Notes: generated by a model from the letters alone, not told the origin. A stretch of 64,000 nucleotides of DNA from Microbotryum silenes-acaulis (GCA_003665825.1 QPFY01000004.1:682001-746000); one strand, 5' to 3'; shown: positions 46,353 to 58,999, counted from the first letter of the stretch. Numbers and translations: made by a program.

Positions 46353-46899
46353 GTGGAACTTGTTCATCATATTGCCCCCGATTCCTGTTCACCCTGATTA
46401 GCCTACGGAAAAACTAGATGGAAGTCGACGATGATAACACAAACCGCCCGCAAGATGCGAGAAACGGGCCGGTGTCCACCAATCCGATACTTGGGATTCA
46501 AGTGCCCCAGCCAAGCGGTTGCTCCCCCTCAGGAGATGAATGAGAGAGAGAGAAGGAGAGAAAGAGTAATAAAACGATTTACTAACAACAAGAGGCCCAC
46601 CCCGCACCCACTTCCCAACTCGGTCGAGACAAAGACAGGAGAGCGACTGCGCAACTACCCTGATCCACGAAGCCCCAAGTCTATGCTCGGTCACAGCAAG
46701 ACGCGGTGGAGGCCCCTCAAAGCCGACTTTCTGCCTGTGTCTGCTGATCCCTCCCTTGACTCAGAACCCCGAAGCCAAAGAGCGCGAGCCACCGTCGAGT
46801 CAATCCCAAATCGCGAGCCGGTCCATGAGCAACGAAAGCAGACCTGTAATAGATGAAAGATGTTTAGTATACAGTTTTGGAAGAGGAAGTGTGATGTGG

Positions 46900-46922
46900 T
46901 GTGTGTGTGTGTGTGTGTGTGT
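46900..46922. repeat. GT microsatellite in LINE 3' region
   Basis: About 11 GT units just beyond the stop of the LINE ORF2 (minus strand CA repeat), so probably part of the element's 3' untranslated tail. Confidence 0.7.
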
Positions 46923-46952
46923 GGGATGGTGGGGGGAAATCGAACCCAGCCT

Positions 46953-49900
46953 CTACTGCCCTCGCCCGCCCCTTGCTCCTCCCGCCCTCAACTTCATCCT
47001 CTCCTCCAGTACCACCCTCCTCCTCTCCACGCTTTCCATCCTCGTCCCGTGCTTCTGCATCCTCCATCTCCCACTGCTGATCATCTCCAAAACCATCCCC
47101 GTGAAGATCTCGATCGTCCTGCCCGCCCCTTCCTGTTCGCTGAGCTTGGCCTTGAGCTTGGGGAGGCCAAAGAGTCGTTGCAGTGTCGTGTACTCGGCGT
47201 GCTCGATCGTGTCGCATCCGAGCGCGTCGCAGAGCACGCCCCTCGCCGCGATCCAGACGTTCCGCGAGTCAACGCAGTCGAAAAAGTAGTGGTCGGTGTC
47301 GTCCACCGGTGCTTTGCAGACGAGGCACGCGGGAGAAGTGTCGTGCTTTTGCTCGTGCTGGAGCTTGCGCGTCGGGGTGAAGCGGAGAATCAGCTTGAAC
47401 CAAACTTCCCTCTCCCTCGCCGTCAGTGCCTTCGAGTTGACCGCCTTCCAGAAGCTCCTGAGATCGTCCGGCTGCGGTGGTCCCTTGAGCCCGAGCGTGT
47501 TGGTAAAGGCCTTCGCGTTCAGAACCCGGCGGATGCGACGGATCGTGTAGGGTCGAGCCATGTTCAGCAGCTTGTACTGGCTCGCCTGTTGTGGAAGCAC
47601 CGGGTCCGGAAGGCGCTGCTCCATTGCGAAGCGGGCCACGGGCTTGGGGAGGATCGCCTCGAGCAGTGCGCTGGTGCCGATCCGGGGAGGCACGTTGAGC
47701 CGTCCCGCCGCCACCGCCGCCGCCAAGGGCGTGTTCTTGTGTCGATCGACAGTGAACCGGTACCAGGCCGCGATTGCCAGTCGCTGTGGGAGCCCGCGTC
47801 GATCGTACTCGCTGTTGTCGCCGAGCACATCCGCCGGCGGCGTCCAGAGGTGAAACCCCCCACCCGCATACAACTCGCGCCGATAGAGATCCGCCACCTT
47901 CGGGTAGCCCTGGAGACGAAGGTAGTCAGGTACATGAACCGCGTCGATGGTCTGTTTCCCTCTGATGGGGGTGTGGAGGCTGCCGAGCAGGGTGGGCAGC
48001 GCGAGCAGGTTCGCGGTGGTCAAGGCCCTCGGGTTGACCTGCGCGTCGTGATGTTTCGGAACGCCCAGTGCGGCGTGCCATCGGGGATGAAGGTCATTGG
48101 GGATGGGAGTGGATGGATGTGGCCAGAGATCGGTGGCCAGGTCGAGGTCGGGCTGAGCTCGCTGGAGTGCCGCGCGCGCAAGTCCTTGCCAGATCGCGCC
48201 AGAACCGCCGAGAAGAACGTCCCAGATCCGTGCCGCAACCGCGTCCACGACGTCCTGCATCCTGATCACCCCCAGTCCCCCCTTGAGCTTGGCTGTGAAC
48301 ACGATGTCTCTGCCGTAGCTGGTCCTGCCCTTGCCCCCACGGACGAAATCGACGAGCATGTCATCGAGCTTCTTGACGACTTCGGGCGGCGGGATGTCGG
48401 CTGCAAGGAAGTGCAGGATCTTGGGGATGGCGTACCGATTGACGTAAAAGGCACGGGTGTGGTGCGTGAGCCAGCGATGCTGGACCGCCTCCAGCGTTGC
48501 CTCGAGGCGTTCGATGAGATTCGCGTAGGCGAGTTCGGTGTCGCCGCTGGGGTCGAAGGGGAGGCCGATCCACTCGAGCGACTCGCCTGCGGCCTTGACG
48601 ACGAGCGGGCGTTCCCCCGGGTCCCAGCGGCGTCCGATCGGTAGGACGACCGTCTTGTCCGTGTTGAGCCGGCCATTCGTTGCCTGCCTCCAGTCGAGCG
48701 CCAGGTCATCGAGCAAGTTGAGTGACTCCAAGCGCGCGACGGCGACGACAACGTCATCGGCAAAAGCAAGTGATGTAATGGCGCGGCTCTGTGGGTACGG
48801 ATGAAGTGCAGGTATGGAGAGATTCAGCGCGATGTTTCGACGGTGTAGAGCATCCAGGAACGGCTGAAACACGATGTCCCAGACCGATGACGACGCCGGG
48901 TCCCCTTGGCCGAGCCCACACGTCAGTCGCACCGGCGCCGTCAGGAACCCATTGATGATGTAGCGGGCCGAGTTCGAGTCACCCGAGTAGAGCATCCTCA
49001 GCACGCGAAGAAAGATGGCAGGAGCGCCCAGAGCGTCGAAGATGGCAAAGATCCAGTCATGCTCGACGAGGTCGTAGGCGGATGATTGGTCAAGAGACAA
49101 GAGCGCGGCCATGGGGAACTCGGTCCTGCGCGCACCAAGTTCCTCGACCAGGAGACGAAGGTGTAGCGCAGCGTCGGCCGATCGGCGGTCCTTGACGAAT
49201 CCGTGCTGCTGCGGCGGGAGGAGATCGGGCAGAAGGTGGTTGAGTCGGGCGACGTAGACCTTGGTAAAGATCTTGTAATCGCACTCGCGCAGGGTGATAG
49301 GCCGGTACGACGAAAGGTCGGCGCGATCGGCATGTTTCTTGTGGGGCTTGTAAATCAGGCGCACGAGTCCCTGCCCCTGCTTGGGAGAGAGTGAGCCTCG
49401 CTCGATCATCGCGTTGTAGGCCTTGGTCAGCACCTTGGCCCACGCCTCGGGTGCGGTCTGGTACAGTTCGTAGGGCACGCCCGACGGTCCCGGCGATCGC
49501 CCCGGGTGCGTCGTCCCAATCGCGGCCACGACCTCGTCCTCGGTGATCGGTCGCTGGAGTAAGTCGATCTGCGATTCCGAGAGTCGGCGCAGAAAGAGCG
49601 GATCCGAGCGCGGGTCGTCGCAAGTCCGCGCCGCCCTGATCGGCGCGAGGAATTCGTCCCGAAGTCGAGCGACGCGGTCCGGGTCGCGAGGCTCGATGTG
49701 GTAGAGGCGCTGAAAATGCGCCTGCGTGTGGTCAAGAGCAATATCAATGTCATGCGTTAGCTCTCCGTTGGCCAAGCGCAGTGCTGTGATCTTGGAATCC
49801 GAGTTCCGCGCCGCGAGCTTGGAGTGGACCGGCCGCGACAGTCGTTCCTCGGAAGCGATCTCGGGGACGTGGGCTCGGATCCGGAGTAGGCGCGCGCGCT

Positions 49901-50972
49901 CCTCGACCGCCCGCTTGAGTTCCTCCGACGTCCTCGTCCATTCTGCCGTGTCCTCGTCCCTCCATATCGGTAACGCCTCCAGATCCTGCACCCTCCCCAC
50001 CAAATACTCCATCCGTTCCGACCGCTCCCGATGCAGCCTCCTCGCCAGCTCACCACCCCTATCCCTGCACGCCTCCAGAATGACCTCGAGCTCCCCCACC
50101 GGTTCCTCCCCGCTTGCCCCTTCCAACCATCCTTCCATCATCCGCTGAAATTCCACCGTCTTGAAGGTTGTGGTATTAATTCGATGTAGTTGGTTGGATG
50201 TGGTAGGTAGGCTGAGCTGTGGGAGAGTCGCATCAAGATCGTCTGAGAGAGCCAGCACAATCAAGACCGGTCGGTGATCGGAGAGATCCTTGGGGTAGTC
50301 GTAGATCGTCGAGGCCTGGTCGAGCCTTTTCTGGTGAGTTCGTTGTAGGAGAAAGTAATCAAGCCGGGAAAAAGAGTTGGGTCGCTTGCGATTGGGGTTG
50401 GGTCGAGTGAAAGATGGGGTGATGGGGTGCTTGTAGCGGATGCAGTCCGTGTAGGCCGAGTCGAGCTTGCCTATCAGGATCGGCCAGTGGTGGCCGCGCC
50501 GACTTTGGTTCCGCCGATCGACTTCTGGGCGCGGGCAGTCGTTGAGATCGCCGCCAAGGAGTCGGAGGTGGGATTTCTGTGTTTTGTGAAATAAGAGTTT
50601 GTCAAAGAATTTTGCTCGTTGTTTTGGTTCAACGGGCGCGTAGATGTTGTTCATTTCGAAAATTTTAGTGTCGCCCCGCAGACGAAAGGAGGTGACCAGG
50701 ATCCGTCCGTTGAGTGCCGAGTGGGTGCGCAAGAGCTCGGCGTCGGTCAGGGGGGAGTCAGCCGGAATCAGAGTCAGACAATGTTGGTTGATGAAGAGCT
50801 TGCCCTCGTACTCGTCCTTGATGAGTTGCCAGAGGTGCGGTCTGATGAAGTGCTCTTGTACGAGAATGGCCAATGCTTTGAAAGTGGATAGGTAAGCGTA
50901 AATGTTGCGTCGTTTCTCCGGGACCCCCATGCCCCTCCTCACGTTCCAGGTGATGATGGTGTGCTTGATCAT
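46953..50972 (-). CDS. LINE ORF2: endonuclease-reverse transcriptase
   Basis: Enzyme of target-primed reverse transcription, 1339 residues, uninterrupted. Residues 1-240 are an APE-type endonuclease: TWNVRRGMG at 8-16, VQEHF near 40, [10 protein letters not shown] near 140 and [10 protein letters not shown] near 230. RT spans about 480-800 with [60 protein letters not shown] and the catalytic [12 protein letters not shown]. The C terminus has a Cys/His cluster [18 protein letters not shown] near 1240, as in many LINEs. Its ATG overlaps the ORF1 stop, so it is likely translated by termination-reinitiation. A long plus-strand open frame across 46860-48644 is only its shadow. Confidence 0.95.
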   Translation of the reverse strand: MIKHTIITWNVRRGMGVPEKRRNIYAYLSTFKALAILVQEHFIRPHLWQLIKDEYEGKLFINQHCLTLIPADSPLTDAELLRTHSALNGRILVTSFRLRGDTKIFEMNNIYAPVEPKQRAKFFDKLLFHKTQKSHLRLLGGDLNDCPRPEVDRRNQSRRGHHWPILIGKLDSAYTDCIRYKHPITPSFTRPNPNRKRPNSFSRLDYFLLQRTHQKRLDQASTIYDYPKDLSDHRPVLIVLALSDDLDATLPQLSLPTTSNQLHRINTTTFKTVEFQRMMEGWLEGASGEEPVGELEVILEACRDRGGELARRLHRERSERMEYLVGRVQDLEALPIWRDEDTAEWTRTSEELKRAVEERARLLRIRAHVPEIASEERLSRPVHSKLAARNSDSKITALRLANGELTHDIDIALDHTQAHFQRLYHIEPRDPDRVARLRDEFLAPIRAARTCDDPRSDPLFLRRLSESQIDLLQRPITEDEVVAAIGTTHPGRSPGPSGVPYELYQTAPEAWAKVLTKAYNAMIERGSLSPKQGQGLVRLIYKPHKKHADRADLSSYRPITLRECDYKIFTKVYVARLNHLLPDLLPPQQHGFVKDRRSADAALHLRLLVEELGARRTEFPMAALLSLDQSSAYDLVEHDWIFAIFDALGAPAIFLRVLRMLYSGDSNSARYIINGFLTAPVRLTCGLGQGDPASSSVWDIVFQPFLDALHRRNIALNLSIPALHPYPQSRAITSLAFADDVVVAVARLESLNLLDDLALDWRQATNGRLNTDKTVVLPIGRRWDPGERPLVVKAAGESLEWIGLPFDPSGDTELAYANLIERLEATLEAVQHRWLTHHTRAFYVNRYAIPKILHFLAADIPPPEVVKKLDDMLVDFVRGGKGRTSYGRDIVFTAKLKGGLGVIRMQDVVDAVAARIWDVLLGGSGAIWQGLARAALQRAQPDLDLATDLWPHPSTPIPNDLHPRWHAALGVPKHHDAQVNPRALTTANLLALPTLLGSLHTPIRGKQTIDAVHVPDYLRLQGYPKVADLYRRELYAGGGFHLWTPPADVLGDNSEYDRRGLPQRLAIAAWYRFTVDRHKNTPLAAAVAAGRLNVPPRIGTSALLEAILPKPVARFAMEQRLPDPVLPQQASQYKLLNMARPYTIRRIRRVLNAKAFTNTLGLKGPPQPDDLRSFWKAVNSKALTAREREVWFKLILRFTPTRKLQHEQKHDTSPACLVCKAPVDDTDHYFFDCVDSRNVWIAARGVLCDALGCDTIEHAEYTTLQRLFGLPKLKAKLSEQEGAGRTIEIFTGMVLEMISSGRWRMQKHGTRMESVERRRVVLEERMKLRAGGARGGRGQ

Positions 50973-53050
50973 TAATGGGTAGTTGAGGTCGAGGCGCTCT
51001 TGGCGGTGGTGACGTCCTCAAAGAGGGGGAGGGCGGGCAGGACATCGTCCTCGGGCTCGTGGTCGGACCATCTTTTCTCCTCGGCTACCCCCTTTGCTTT
51101 CCCTCGGTCCACCTTCGTCACGCCAACCGGCATCGCCGCCGCCGCCGACATCGACCTCGTCACCCTCCGCCCCTCTATTCCATCCTTGACAACGACGCGG
51201 CTCTTCCCTTTGATGATCACTCGCTTGGCGTCGGTCGGTTCGTCACTCGGGTCACTGAGGTCCGCCGCAGTCTGCGACCTCTTCCTCACCGGCTTCTTGA
51301 ACTTCGCAGCGGTCCCCCTGATGTTGATGGAACGTATCTCACCGTCCTCATCCCACGTGGCAAAGTTGTGACGCACCAAAGGGGCTTCAGCGTCGAGCCT
51401 CCTCTCGATGCTTTGGTCCCGCTCGAGTCGTGCCTGCTCAACCCAGTTAGCTCTGATCCTGTCCCACTCCTCCCCCTCGCGTAGCGACTTGGCGAGAGTT
51501 CCGGGTGATAAAGGTGGGGTTGGTTCGTGGGGTGTCGATTCACGGGAAGCGGTGGCGGCGGTTGCTGTTGCGTCGCTGTCGTCGTCATTGTCCAGCCTGT
51601 TCGTCTCCCCTAAGTCCGTCGCTTCCGCATTCTCCGCTTTCGTCGCTCCCCCCGCCTCGTCCACATCGTCCACCTCCGTCGCCACCTCCCCTTCCTCCAT
51701 CTCCGTCGCCACCTTGCCTTCTGTTTCGCCCCTTCCATCCGCCATCACCTCATCCTCATCAATCACCTCTCCATCGGATCCTCTGCGGTCCTCTAAAACC
51801 GACTCGTCCTCGCTCTCAATTTTGATGACCTCCGTTTTCGCGGTCGCCTCCGATTCCATCTCCGAGTCCTCCGAGTCCTCGTCATCCGCCTTATCACCAG
51901 CGTCCTCCTCCCCCGATTCCTCCGGCCCCTGTCCGCTCTGGCCAGTTACCGCTTCCTCCTGTCCCTCCTCAACCTCGAGCCCGGCGAAGCGATTCTGTGA
52001 TGCAATCCTGTTAACAGCCGGCACAGGAATGGGGACCTCGGCCTCCACAATGTTGGTGTCGTTGGTGATGGTGTTCTTGTTGCTGTTGCTGTTGCCGTTG
52101 TGAGCCTCCTTTCGCTTCCTCTCCTGATCCAATCCGCAGGTTCCCACGTGACCCACGAAGTGGCACCTACCGCAAGCCGCCTCCTTCTCATAGTCATGGC
52201 GAAGGGCGGTGACCGGGATGCCTCGAGTGGGAAGGCCGATTCTCGAAGGTAGGATCTCTTTCAAGGTCGTGTTAGGGCGTTGGAACAGGGAGTCGTCGTC
52301 GAAGTGTAGGAAAGCCGAGTAGTCTCCGGCAACGTGGGCGAAGGCCGAGGCGTTGTCCACGCTGATAACGCGCAGAACCTGCACAAGTTGGCACGAATGT
52401 CCCTTGCCTGACAAGTCCTGCACTAGTGATTGGAACGATTTGATGATGGCGTCCATGGAAGGCACTCCTTGAGCACCGACGTTGATTCGAAGCTCGACCA
52501 TGTTATGGTGGAACCTGTGAGATTTCGCGAAGCGGGCCTTCGCCGATCGCCAAGTGAGAGCGGGGGGCGTCGTAAGCGCGGAGTCACGTGCCTCGCCGGT
52601 GACAAACCCAACCGTAACGCGATGGTGAGCCGCCCCATTACGCAGGATTGATGAATGTTGTACGCCTAGGATCTGTGGTTGATAGGCCGCAAGGTGGTCC
52701 GGCAGAGGAACTCCAGGCTCAAAGCAGATAGGAGAGATCGGCGATAGCAGCCTCGTGACGCAGGCCACGAGATCGGTCTTGTCGGCATGAGACGCTCGCG
52801 AGGCGCTCTGGTGAGACAGAGTCACTTCAAGGGCGTAATCAAAGATGTTCTCGACAGACTGGTTCGCGTTCAAGGCCGAAAATTTCAGCGATGTGGCGGT
52901 GGCGACGGGGTAGAGTTTGGCGAAGTAGATGGCCTGGACCCAACGATCCATGCGGTTTCCGGGTACAGCACCCATGGCTTGTAGGAGGCTGCCCAGAGCC
53001 TTGGCACGCTGTTGTTGTTGTTGCTGTTGTTCAGGTGACTGAGTCGCCAT
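50972..53050 (-). CDS. LINE ORF1: nucleic-acid-binding protein
   Basis: RNA-binding partner of ORF2. The frame is open from 53212, but that codon is not ATG and a TAA lies just upstream; the first in-frame ATG is 53050, giving about 692 residues. A Gln run follows the start. The middle contains [13 protein letters not shown], a C-x2-C-x4-H-x3-C knuckle. The C-terminal third is acidic and Ser/Thr/Glu-rich, with basic segments such as [11 protein letters not shown]. Its TAA overlaps the ORF2 start. Sequence is unlike the ORF1 fragment at 45-46 kb. Confidence 0.85.
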   Translation of the reverse strand: MATQSPEQQQQQQQRAKALGSLLQAMGAVPGNRMDRWVQAIYFAKLYPVATATSLKFSALNANQSVENIFDYALEVTLSHQSASRASHADKTDLVACVTRLLSPISPICFEPGVPLPDHLAAYQPQILGVQHSSILRNGAAHHRVTVGFVTGEARDSALTTPPALTWRSAKARFAKSHRFHHNMVELRINVGAQGVPSMDAIIKSFQSLVQDLSGKGHSCQLVQVLRVISVDNASAFAHVAGDYSAFLHFDDDSLFQRPNTTLKEILPSRIGLPTRGIPVTALRHDYEKEAACGRCHFVGHVGTCGLDQERKRKEAHNGNSNSNKNTITNDTNIVEAEVPIPVPAVNRIASQNRFAGLEVEEGQEEAVTGQSGQGPEESGEEDAGDKADDEDSEDSEMESEATAKTEVIKIESEDESVLEDRRGSDGEVIDEDEVMADGRGETEGKVATEMEEGEVATEVDDVDEAGGATKAENAEATDLGETNRLDNDDDSDATATAATASRESTPHEPTPPLSPGTLAKSLREGEEWDRIRANWVEQARLERDQSIERRLDAEAPLVRHNFATWDEDGEIRSINIRGTAAKFKKPVRKRSQTAADLSDPSDEPTDAKRVIIKGKSRVVVKDGIEGRRVTRSMSAAAAMPVGVTKVDRGKAKGVAEEKRWSDHEPEDDVLPALPLFEDVTTAKSASTSTTH

Positions 53051-53335
53051 CTGACTCGCAGCGGCGGCATAGTTGGGTGCGGCGGTGGCGGGGCCCGTGA
53101 CTTGCGTCTTCTTCGAGCTTATCGGGATCTGGTCGCGGGGTGGCTGGACGCTGGTGGCGGTGCCGGCAGTGGGGACCCAGGGTCTCCTGTAGACATCTTG
53201 TCGGTGTATCACTTGTTAACTCGAGTATCGAAGACTGCGGTAGGGCGCTTTCGAAGTGAAGTGAAGTGAAGTGACGAGCCGCCCCCCTGCAGATGATATC
53301 GTGATGACAAAAACCTAGCCATTCAAGAACATAAT

Positions 53336-53422
53336 GGGTTCTTAGTGTAGGGGTTAACATCTGGGCTTTCCATTAGAGATAGTGATCTGCCCAGGCCGGG
53401 GGTTCGAGTCCCCCAGGACTCA
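53336..53422 (+). tRNA. tRNA-Gly(TCC) with 15-base intron
   Basis: Folds fully: acceptor gggttct/aggactc (two G.U pairs), D-stem gtgt/acat, anticodon stem tgggc/gccca, T-stem ggggg/ccccc with loop ttcgagt, discriminator A. The anticodon loop is interrupted after position 37 by 15 bases (53373-53387), the canonical site of nuclear tRNA introns. The loop then reads tt-TCC-a, glycine, with a purine at 37. The D-arm (ttagtgtag-ggtta) closely resembles yeast tRNA-Gly(UCC) from memory. B box ggttcgagtcc is good, and a T7 Pol III terminator follows at 53424-53430. Confidence 0.9.
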
Positions 53423-54005
53423 ATTTTTTTGTTTGTCGAAGTTTCATTCGGGTAGACTTTTTTGCACCTGAATGATTCTGAACACCAACGTCTTTCTTTT
53501 TTGGACGGACAATGAGCAAGAAGTCGGGAAAGAAATGCGCAGCGACCAATCAGGTAGGGTAGGCACCATGAAGAGGAAAACTGTACTCTGTTCAGGTTTT
53601 CATACAGCCAGCTTTTCTCTTTTTTTTTTGTTGCGAATTGCCACTTGGGCTGTGTCTCGCTGCACACGTGCTTGGACGAGATTCGCTTAAAGGCTGGTGT
53701 AGCATCGGAGGCGCCGTGGGGACGACGCCCCAGCGTTCCTTTGCTTAACAACCATGAACCAGACCCTAAAACGCCATGAGACGAACGATTATGATGGATG
53801 TCTTCAGAGTTTCAGATGGCACGACGGTATATACAAATGGGAATGGCTAAAGGTTGTTCTTCAACCTACAGGAGGGAAAGGGCTCAGGTTTATAATCCGG
53901 ATCCCGCCAAAACTCTTCGTGAGTTTCGCGCAGGGGTCATACAAAGCCGAAAAAGCAAGCAAGCGTGTTAGGTGGTGGGAGGGGTTTGAATCACATAGGC
54001 TTCCT

Positions 54006-54829
54006 TCATCCGATGACGAGGCAAGCCGAGATGCAACCACCAGTGAGGTCGTCGACGTAGCCTCGCGAGCAAACGCACTTGGTCGTTCCGAGGACGGTGG
54101 CGATCAACTGGTTTGGAAGCGGGCAGCTCGTACCCGGGACGCAGACTTGAGTACCGTTGACTTTGGTCGAATAGTATCCGAGGTCACATTCGCAGCCGCA
54201 TTGACCCGAGGCTTGGGCACAAATTGGCAAGGTGTTGGCGGGGCAGGGAGGGCAAGCGACTTGGTTCGACAGGGGGTTGAGGACCTCGACACAAGAGCAC
54301 ACCTTGGGAAGCGGACGACGAAACGCGTCAGTACATGGGTTTCAAAACAGAAATTTGGCGTGACATCCAAAGATCCAAAGGAAAAGTTGTTTTAACGGTT
54401 CCTGACTGACCTTTAACAAGTTCAAAAGCTGGAGGTTGGTCTGAACACCAAGAACGTCCTTGCCGGTGCAGTTCCTAGGGCCTGTTCGAAGACGAGGACG
54501 AATAAGGGTGAACATCAGTGTCAGTACCACCACATAAACGACGTATTTCACCCCATGATATCTGAAGGGGAATAAGAGCTGTGACCCACCGAGAACGTTG
54601 GCGAGCACGTTTGTGTTGATGAGCGAGTTGCCGGGGGTGAGGACGTCTTCCGGCGAGAACGTCAGCGGCAATTCCCCCGGGTAAGCCTTCCCTAACTCCG
54701 CAACAGCGGAAAGCTGAAAAGACCTACAAGTCCGAGAATGTTCAAGGCACGCGTGTACAAGTGGTAGATAGGTAGTGCCGAGCACATGGACGCGAGCAAG
54801 ACGGACGAGATGATTCCGCGGACGAGCAT
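54006..54829 (-). CDS. Small secreted cysteine-rich protein
   Basis: Start at ATG 54829 gives a signal peptide (MLVRGIISSVLLASMCSALP). Downstream exons on the same strand encode AYPGELPLTFSPEDVLTPGN, NSLINTNVLANVLGG, NCTGKDVLGVQTN and a final Cys-rich part (CSCVEVLNPL, ACPPCPANTLPICA, CGCECDLGYY, TKCVCSRGYVDDLTGGC), ending TGA at 54006-54008. About 16 cysteines in the last 90 residues suggest disulfide knots, partly EGF-like. The first exon junction could not be placed cleanly, so the model is approximate. Role unknown; cell-wall or secreted protein is plausible. Confidence 0.55.
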
Positions 54830-57800
54830 GGTCAGTGCCTGAGTAAATGAGTGAGTGGTGAGAGTTGGTCTGGTTTGATGAAAGGAATGTGGTTGGAACG
54901 AGTGTATAGGTGAGCTTGAGTGATGAGTGATGGAAGCGAGAAGAAGAAGAGTCTCGCATCCGATGGAACATTTATACTCGACTCGACTTGCTGCGAGCTC
55001 GCTTCCACGAAATATAAAAAGGAGCCGATCGGTTCCTGTTCGTTGGATCTCGGGTGTGCCTTTGATGACATCAGGGAACCGACAAAGTAGGAGAACCTCT
55101 TGGCGCTAAAAACCGTCGCAGCGTCCTCAACGACAGCAGAATGGCCCGAGGGTCCCACAGCATTGGGAACTCGATCACACATTGTAAGAAGTTCCGGAGT
55201 GGGGGAAGTGCCGGGAGAGGGGCCGCGCTCCGTCTTCTTGAAGGCCAACGGCACGCCCGGAAGAAGCGTCTCGGTTTGACGGAGCAACATTTAGCTCACG
55301 TGCAGTTGCTTAATTTTATTTGCAACCAGGGCTTTCAATTAGGAAGCGAGCTCTTGCCCGGGCTTGCAGCGGGGGCATTTCCTCGCCGCGATGTCGCTGG
55401 CGGTCCCGCGCGAGCGGAGATGACTGCCGAACAGCGCCGAAATATTTCTACGGCAAAGTTCTCATTAGCGCACAAGGTCAGGCTCCATCGATTGAAGGAG
55501 CTGACCAAGGTCATGGCCGACCATCATAGAGACTTGCGGAGAGAAACTTGGTGTGCGTACCGCTATGCTTAATTACGAAGCAGAAGCTGCTGGCCGCCCA
55601 GTGTTCCGGATCCGCAAATGGTAAGAGCCGAGATTGGGGAGCGCGATCGTGCCGGAGATGTCGTCAACTCGCTGTTGCGAAATGAAAAATAAAAAGAGAA
55701 ATGGAGATGTGGAAGGACCTAGGCATTAAGGATCGACTTCCAGTACGGTTAATCCTCGGACTCTGTTCTACCCAAACCATGAGAAAACAAAGAGGAGGAC
55801 ACCAGACGGAGTTGCTGTGCAACGCGGCCTGATACGTGCACGTGAGAAAAAGACTAAAAAAGCAAACACAGCGAATCGCCACACATCCCCACTTCCTCTC
55901 CACCATCCCCATCCTCGAGTCTGACCTGTCCCGCCGCATTGCCAGTTGAAGCAGCTGTTGGCAGCGGGTAACCATGCATGTTAGCAGCAGCTCGCAACTT
56001 TACGTTCGAGCAGAGGGAACTACTAGTAGGTAGTCACACTTGGGGTGCATAAAACTCACTTTTTGTGGACAAAGTTGTTGATTCATCATTGATACCGGTC
56101 ATGACGTCTTGCACTGCCGATTGGCGGACAAGGAAACTCCCTGTGACGCCAAATCCCGAGGTGGAGGTGGATGACGTAAGCAATGTCAATATATTGCTGT
56201 TTCATCCCACTCGTATTCCCGATAATGATTAGTTACTAGTTGTTGATATTAGTCGCCTCGCGCGTCTCGATCCTGCCACGCGCGCGCTCATTTAGCGCTT
56301 CTCATCTTTCTCCAACTATCTTTACTATCATCTTCGGCTCTCGTGCTTACGCGTATCGTGCCTCGGCTTCAGATTCCTGAAAAGCAAGAGGTTGACGGTG
56401 TGGTGAAGGCGAGGTTGACGGTCAAGATCAAGGTCAAAAAAAGAGCAACATGAAATGAGGGTAAGTCAAAGGTGGAGGTGCAATGAGGAGGAACAGACGT
56501 AGAGGTGAAGGCAAGGGATCAAGGTGGAGGTGGAAGCGAACGTGATGGCGATGGTGAAGGGTGAAGGAAGAGGGTGATGAAGGTGAGTATGGTGTGATGT
56601 GAAGGTAGATGAAGATGAACGGGTATGCAAAGGTGAGGGTGAGAGCAAGGTCAGCCCAAGTCCGTCGTACGAGGTCGGCTCCGGCCGATGATGGGAGCTG
56701 CGGTGGCGGTGGCGGTGCATGCTCGGAGGTGGGCACAAGCGGGACTGACCCGATACAGTGACAACCAGCAACCTCTCCCAAACTTTTTACCTCGCAAGAC
56801 GACCAGGACTGCCGTGGGCCCCTCTTCGATCAAGAGCGTGATCGGAGGCTGGTGACGATCCGAGTCAAGACGAGAGGAGGGCAGTGGCCCAAGTCAGCGA
56901 CGGTGGTACTTGCAACGAGTGGGAGGGGTGAACTCACGGTGGCTGATGGTACACTACTGCCGACTTCCACCACCTACCGCCTCGGTGCTGCATCGATGCG
57001 CTAGTCGGTTACGGCCCAGTGGTGGAGGAGCCATGTGAGAGGTACTCATCAACGAAGAAGAAGGAAGGAGAGAGAGGTGAGCCGGGGGGGGGGGGGGGGG
57101 GGGGGCGCTTTTATACTCGCCCTGAGGCCAGGCTTGGCGCTTATCAAGCGATTCGAGGGCAAGCTCTACGAGCTTGCTTCATCCGTGCCAATGACGCTAG
57201 CCCGCGCCACCGCCGCTCGGCATCGCAGCTCCCTCGGCGCTGCGGTCTTCCGACGAAAGGAGACCCCGAGGTCACCAAGTCGACCTGATTTGTAGCAGCA
57301 AAAATGAAAAAGCAGTGTTCTTGATGGTTGCAAAATGACACTCGTATTTTAATGCATCTGCTCGTACTACTCTGAGTCCGAACGACCCATTACTTGTGTT
57401 GCCCGTCCATGGCTCGGAGTCATTTTGAGGGGTCAGAAGATCGAGCTGATGAGCCAGGAGCGCGCCGGTCCCCGTCACGCAGAAATTTAATTATTTTATC
57501 TCGCGCGCGCAAATTGTTCACGTCTGACGCGACGAACACCTCAGGTACTACCCTTTCACTCCCTCATCTTTCGATCTCTCACCGACCATGACGATCGCAC
57601 ACGCACACAAACTGCTCGACCAAGAACTCGGTACCGTTCCGGAAGCCCTTTTCGCCAGCCTTTCTCGGCAGTCATGCATGTTCGAGCAGTCGACTACAAA
57701 AAAAAGAGAAAAGCCCGTCCAGGCCATCCCTTCTCTCTCAACAGAATGCCAAATCCAAACCAGTCGGGTGGCAAAAATCTTGTTTGCTGAGAAAGGGGTT

Positions 57801-58999
57801 CGAATCCTTACCCGTTTCCGGAGAGGGTTGCTTGAGAGCGATATTCCAAAAAACTAGGTTCGGCGGCGCGCTCCGCGCGCCACCTCCCACCGTAACCGTT
57901 GACCCGCTGCAATGTGACGTACTTTGCTGCAAAAGCTGTGGTACAGTTCCGCGGCCGAAGCGGCCGCGCGGCGGGTGGCTCGGGTACCGAACCGCCATAC
58001 ACATTCACACTCGAGCGAGGTCCCACCCAATGACATCACCATCGTGGGCCTCGTGCTCCTTTGTTTCCCCAGTATCTGCGGTGATTGGGAACCACCTGCA
58101 CGTACAACGGGACTCGAGTGTGCGTTCCGAGATTGGGAGTACGCCGCAGGGAAGCGAGGCCCCTGCGGAAGGTAGACCCCGCCTCCTGTCTCCAGCTGCG
58201 CGCCGGTGTTGTCGGCCACCCGCCCGCGCTGCAGACCGAGGTGTGTCCAATGGACTGTCACATGCTCCGTGACTTTCCCCGGAAATCTCTGGATTGTGTG
58301 TTTTTGTGCGAAGTAGGCCTGTTTCGCAGTTGCAGTCATTGAAATGGGGGTGATCTGGGGTCGTGCGGTCGCGAGGGGGGGCCGACTTTGGTAACCGAAA
58401 AGGGGTTTGGAATCCGCGGTGCAGATCCAGCGCAGTTGGGTACAAGGGGTAGGTGATTGCTGCGGTCGCAGGGGGTTACATCCCCCCTTTGGACCACGTG
58501 AATCATTCGGATTGAGCGGGATGTTTGTGCCATCGGAGGCCTTGTTCGACGCGTGTCAAAGAATTAAGGGGCTTCAAGGAGTAGGGCGGTCTCAGGGGGG
58601 GTCTGAAGTCAAAAGATCGAAGAAGGTTCAACTGTACAACTATGATCGGATTCGCCTGTACATCACATGTACCACCACCAACAATTCCTCCGTCGATTCC
58701 CGATTCCTTGTGTATTATCTTCAATCTTCCTTTCATTCGTCTCTGGGAGGGAGCAACCGTGGGTGGGGGGGACTTGAACTCGGATGTATCGGGTTGGTCT
58801 GTTCTGCTAGTTACAACGCATCGAGCGGCGGTTGTGGTCATCATCGTGCATACTGGGCAGCATCTCCTTTAGTTCCGTAGGGGGTTTTCTCGTCTTGCAA
58901 ATTAGCGATGAGTTTCATACAAAAAAAAAAAGGGTAACGGAAACCGAGTGATTGGAGCCGGGAGACGACCACGCGACGACGATCAAATGTACAGAGCCT
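54830..58999. other. Long stretch without recognised genes
   Basis: Open frames such as 55141-55572 (+), 57588-57857 (+) and 57854-58339 (-) exist but none resembles a known protein and none joins into a persuasive multi-exon model. About 56390-56640 is purine-rich with degenerate ggtgaagg/aaggtgg words. A G-run (about 22) lies at 57084-57105, and A-runs at 58921-58931. No RNA gene seen. Confidence 0.4.
57084..57105 (+). repeat. Homopolymeric G tract
   Basis: About 22 consecutive G inside a purine-rich segment. Its exact length is prone to sequencing error. Confidence 0.8.

Larger units (their letters stand above)
46890..53330 (-). mobile_element. Two-ORF LINE retrotransposon (Tad-like), apparently intact
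   Basis: Non-LTR element on minus with long uninterrupted ORF1 and ORF2 overlapping by one base (TAATG at 50974-50970). It ends in a CA-repeat 3' tail near 46.9 kb. The 5' limit is not defined but must lie between the ORF1 start region and the tRNA gene at 53336. Both ORFs lack stops, so the copy may be recent. Confidence 0.8.

Noticed and set aside
46860..48644. 594-codon plus-strand open frame
   Set aside because: Antisense shadow of the LINE reverse transcriptase; Arg/Val/Glu-rich composition and no family match.
51408..52103. Serine-rich plus-strand open frame
   Set aside because: Antisense of the acidic region of LINE ORF1.
53336..53422. Alternative anticodon TTC (Glu) for the tRNA
   Set aside because: Would shift the anticodon stem by one, put C at position 37 and shorten the variable loop; Gly(TCC) fits all positions.
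57780..57810. B-box-like ggttcgaatcc suggesting a tRNA
   Set aside because: The T-stem pairs poorly and no acceptor, D-arm or anticodon stem could be built around it.
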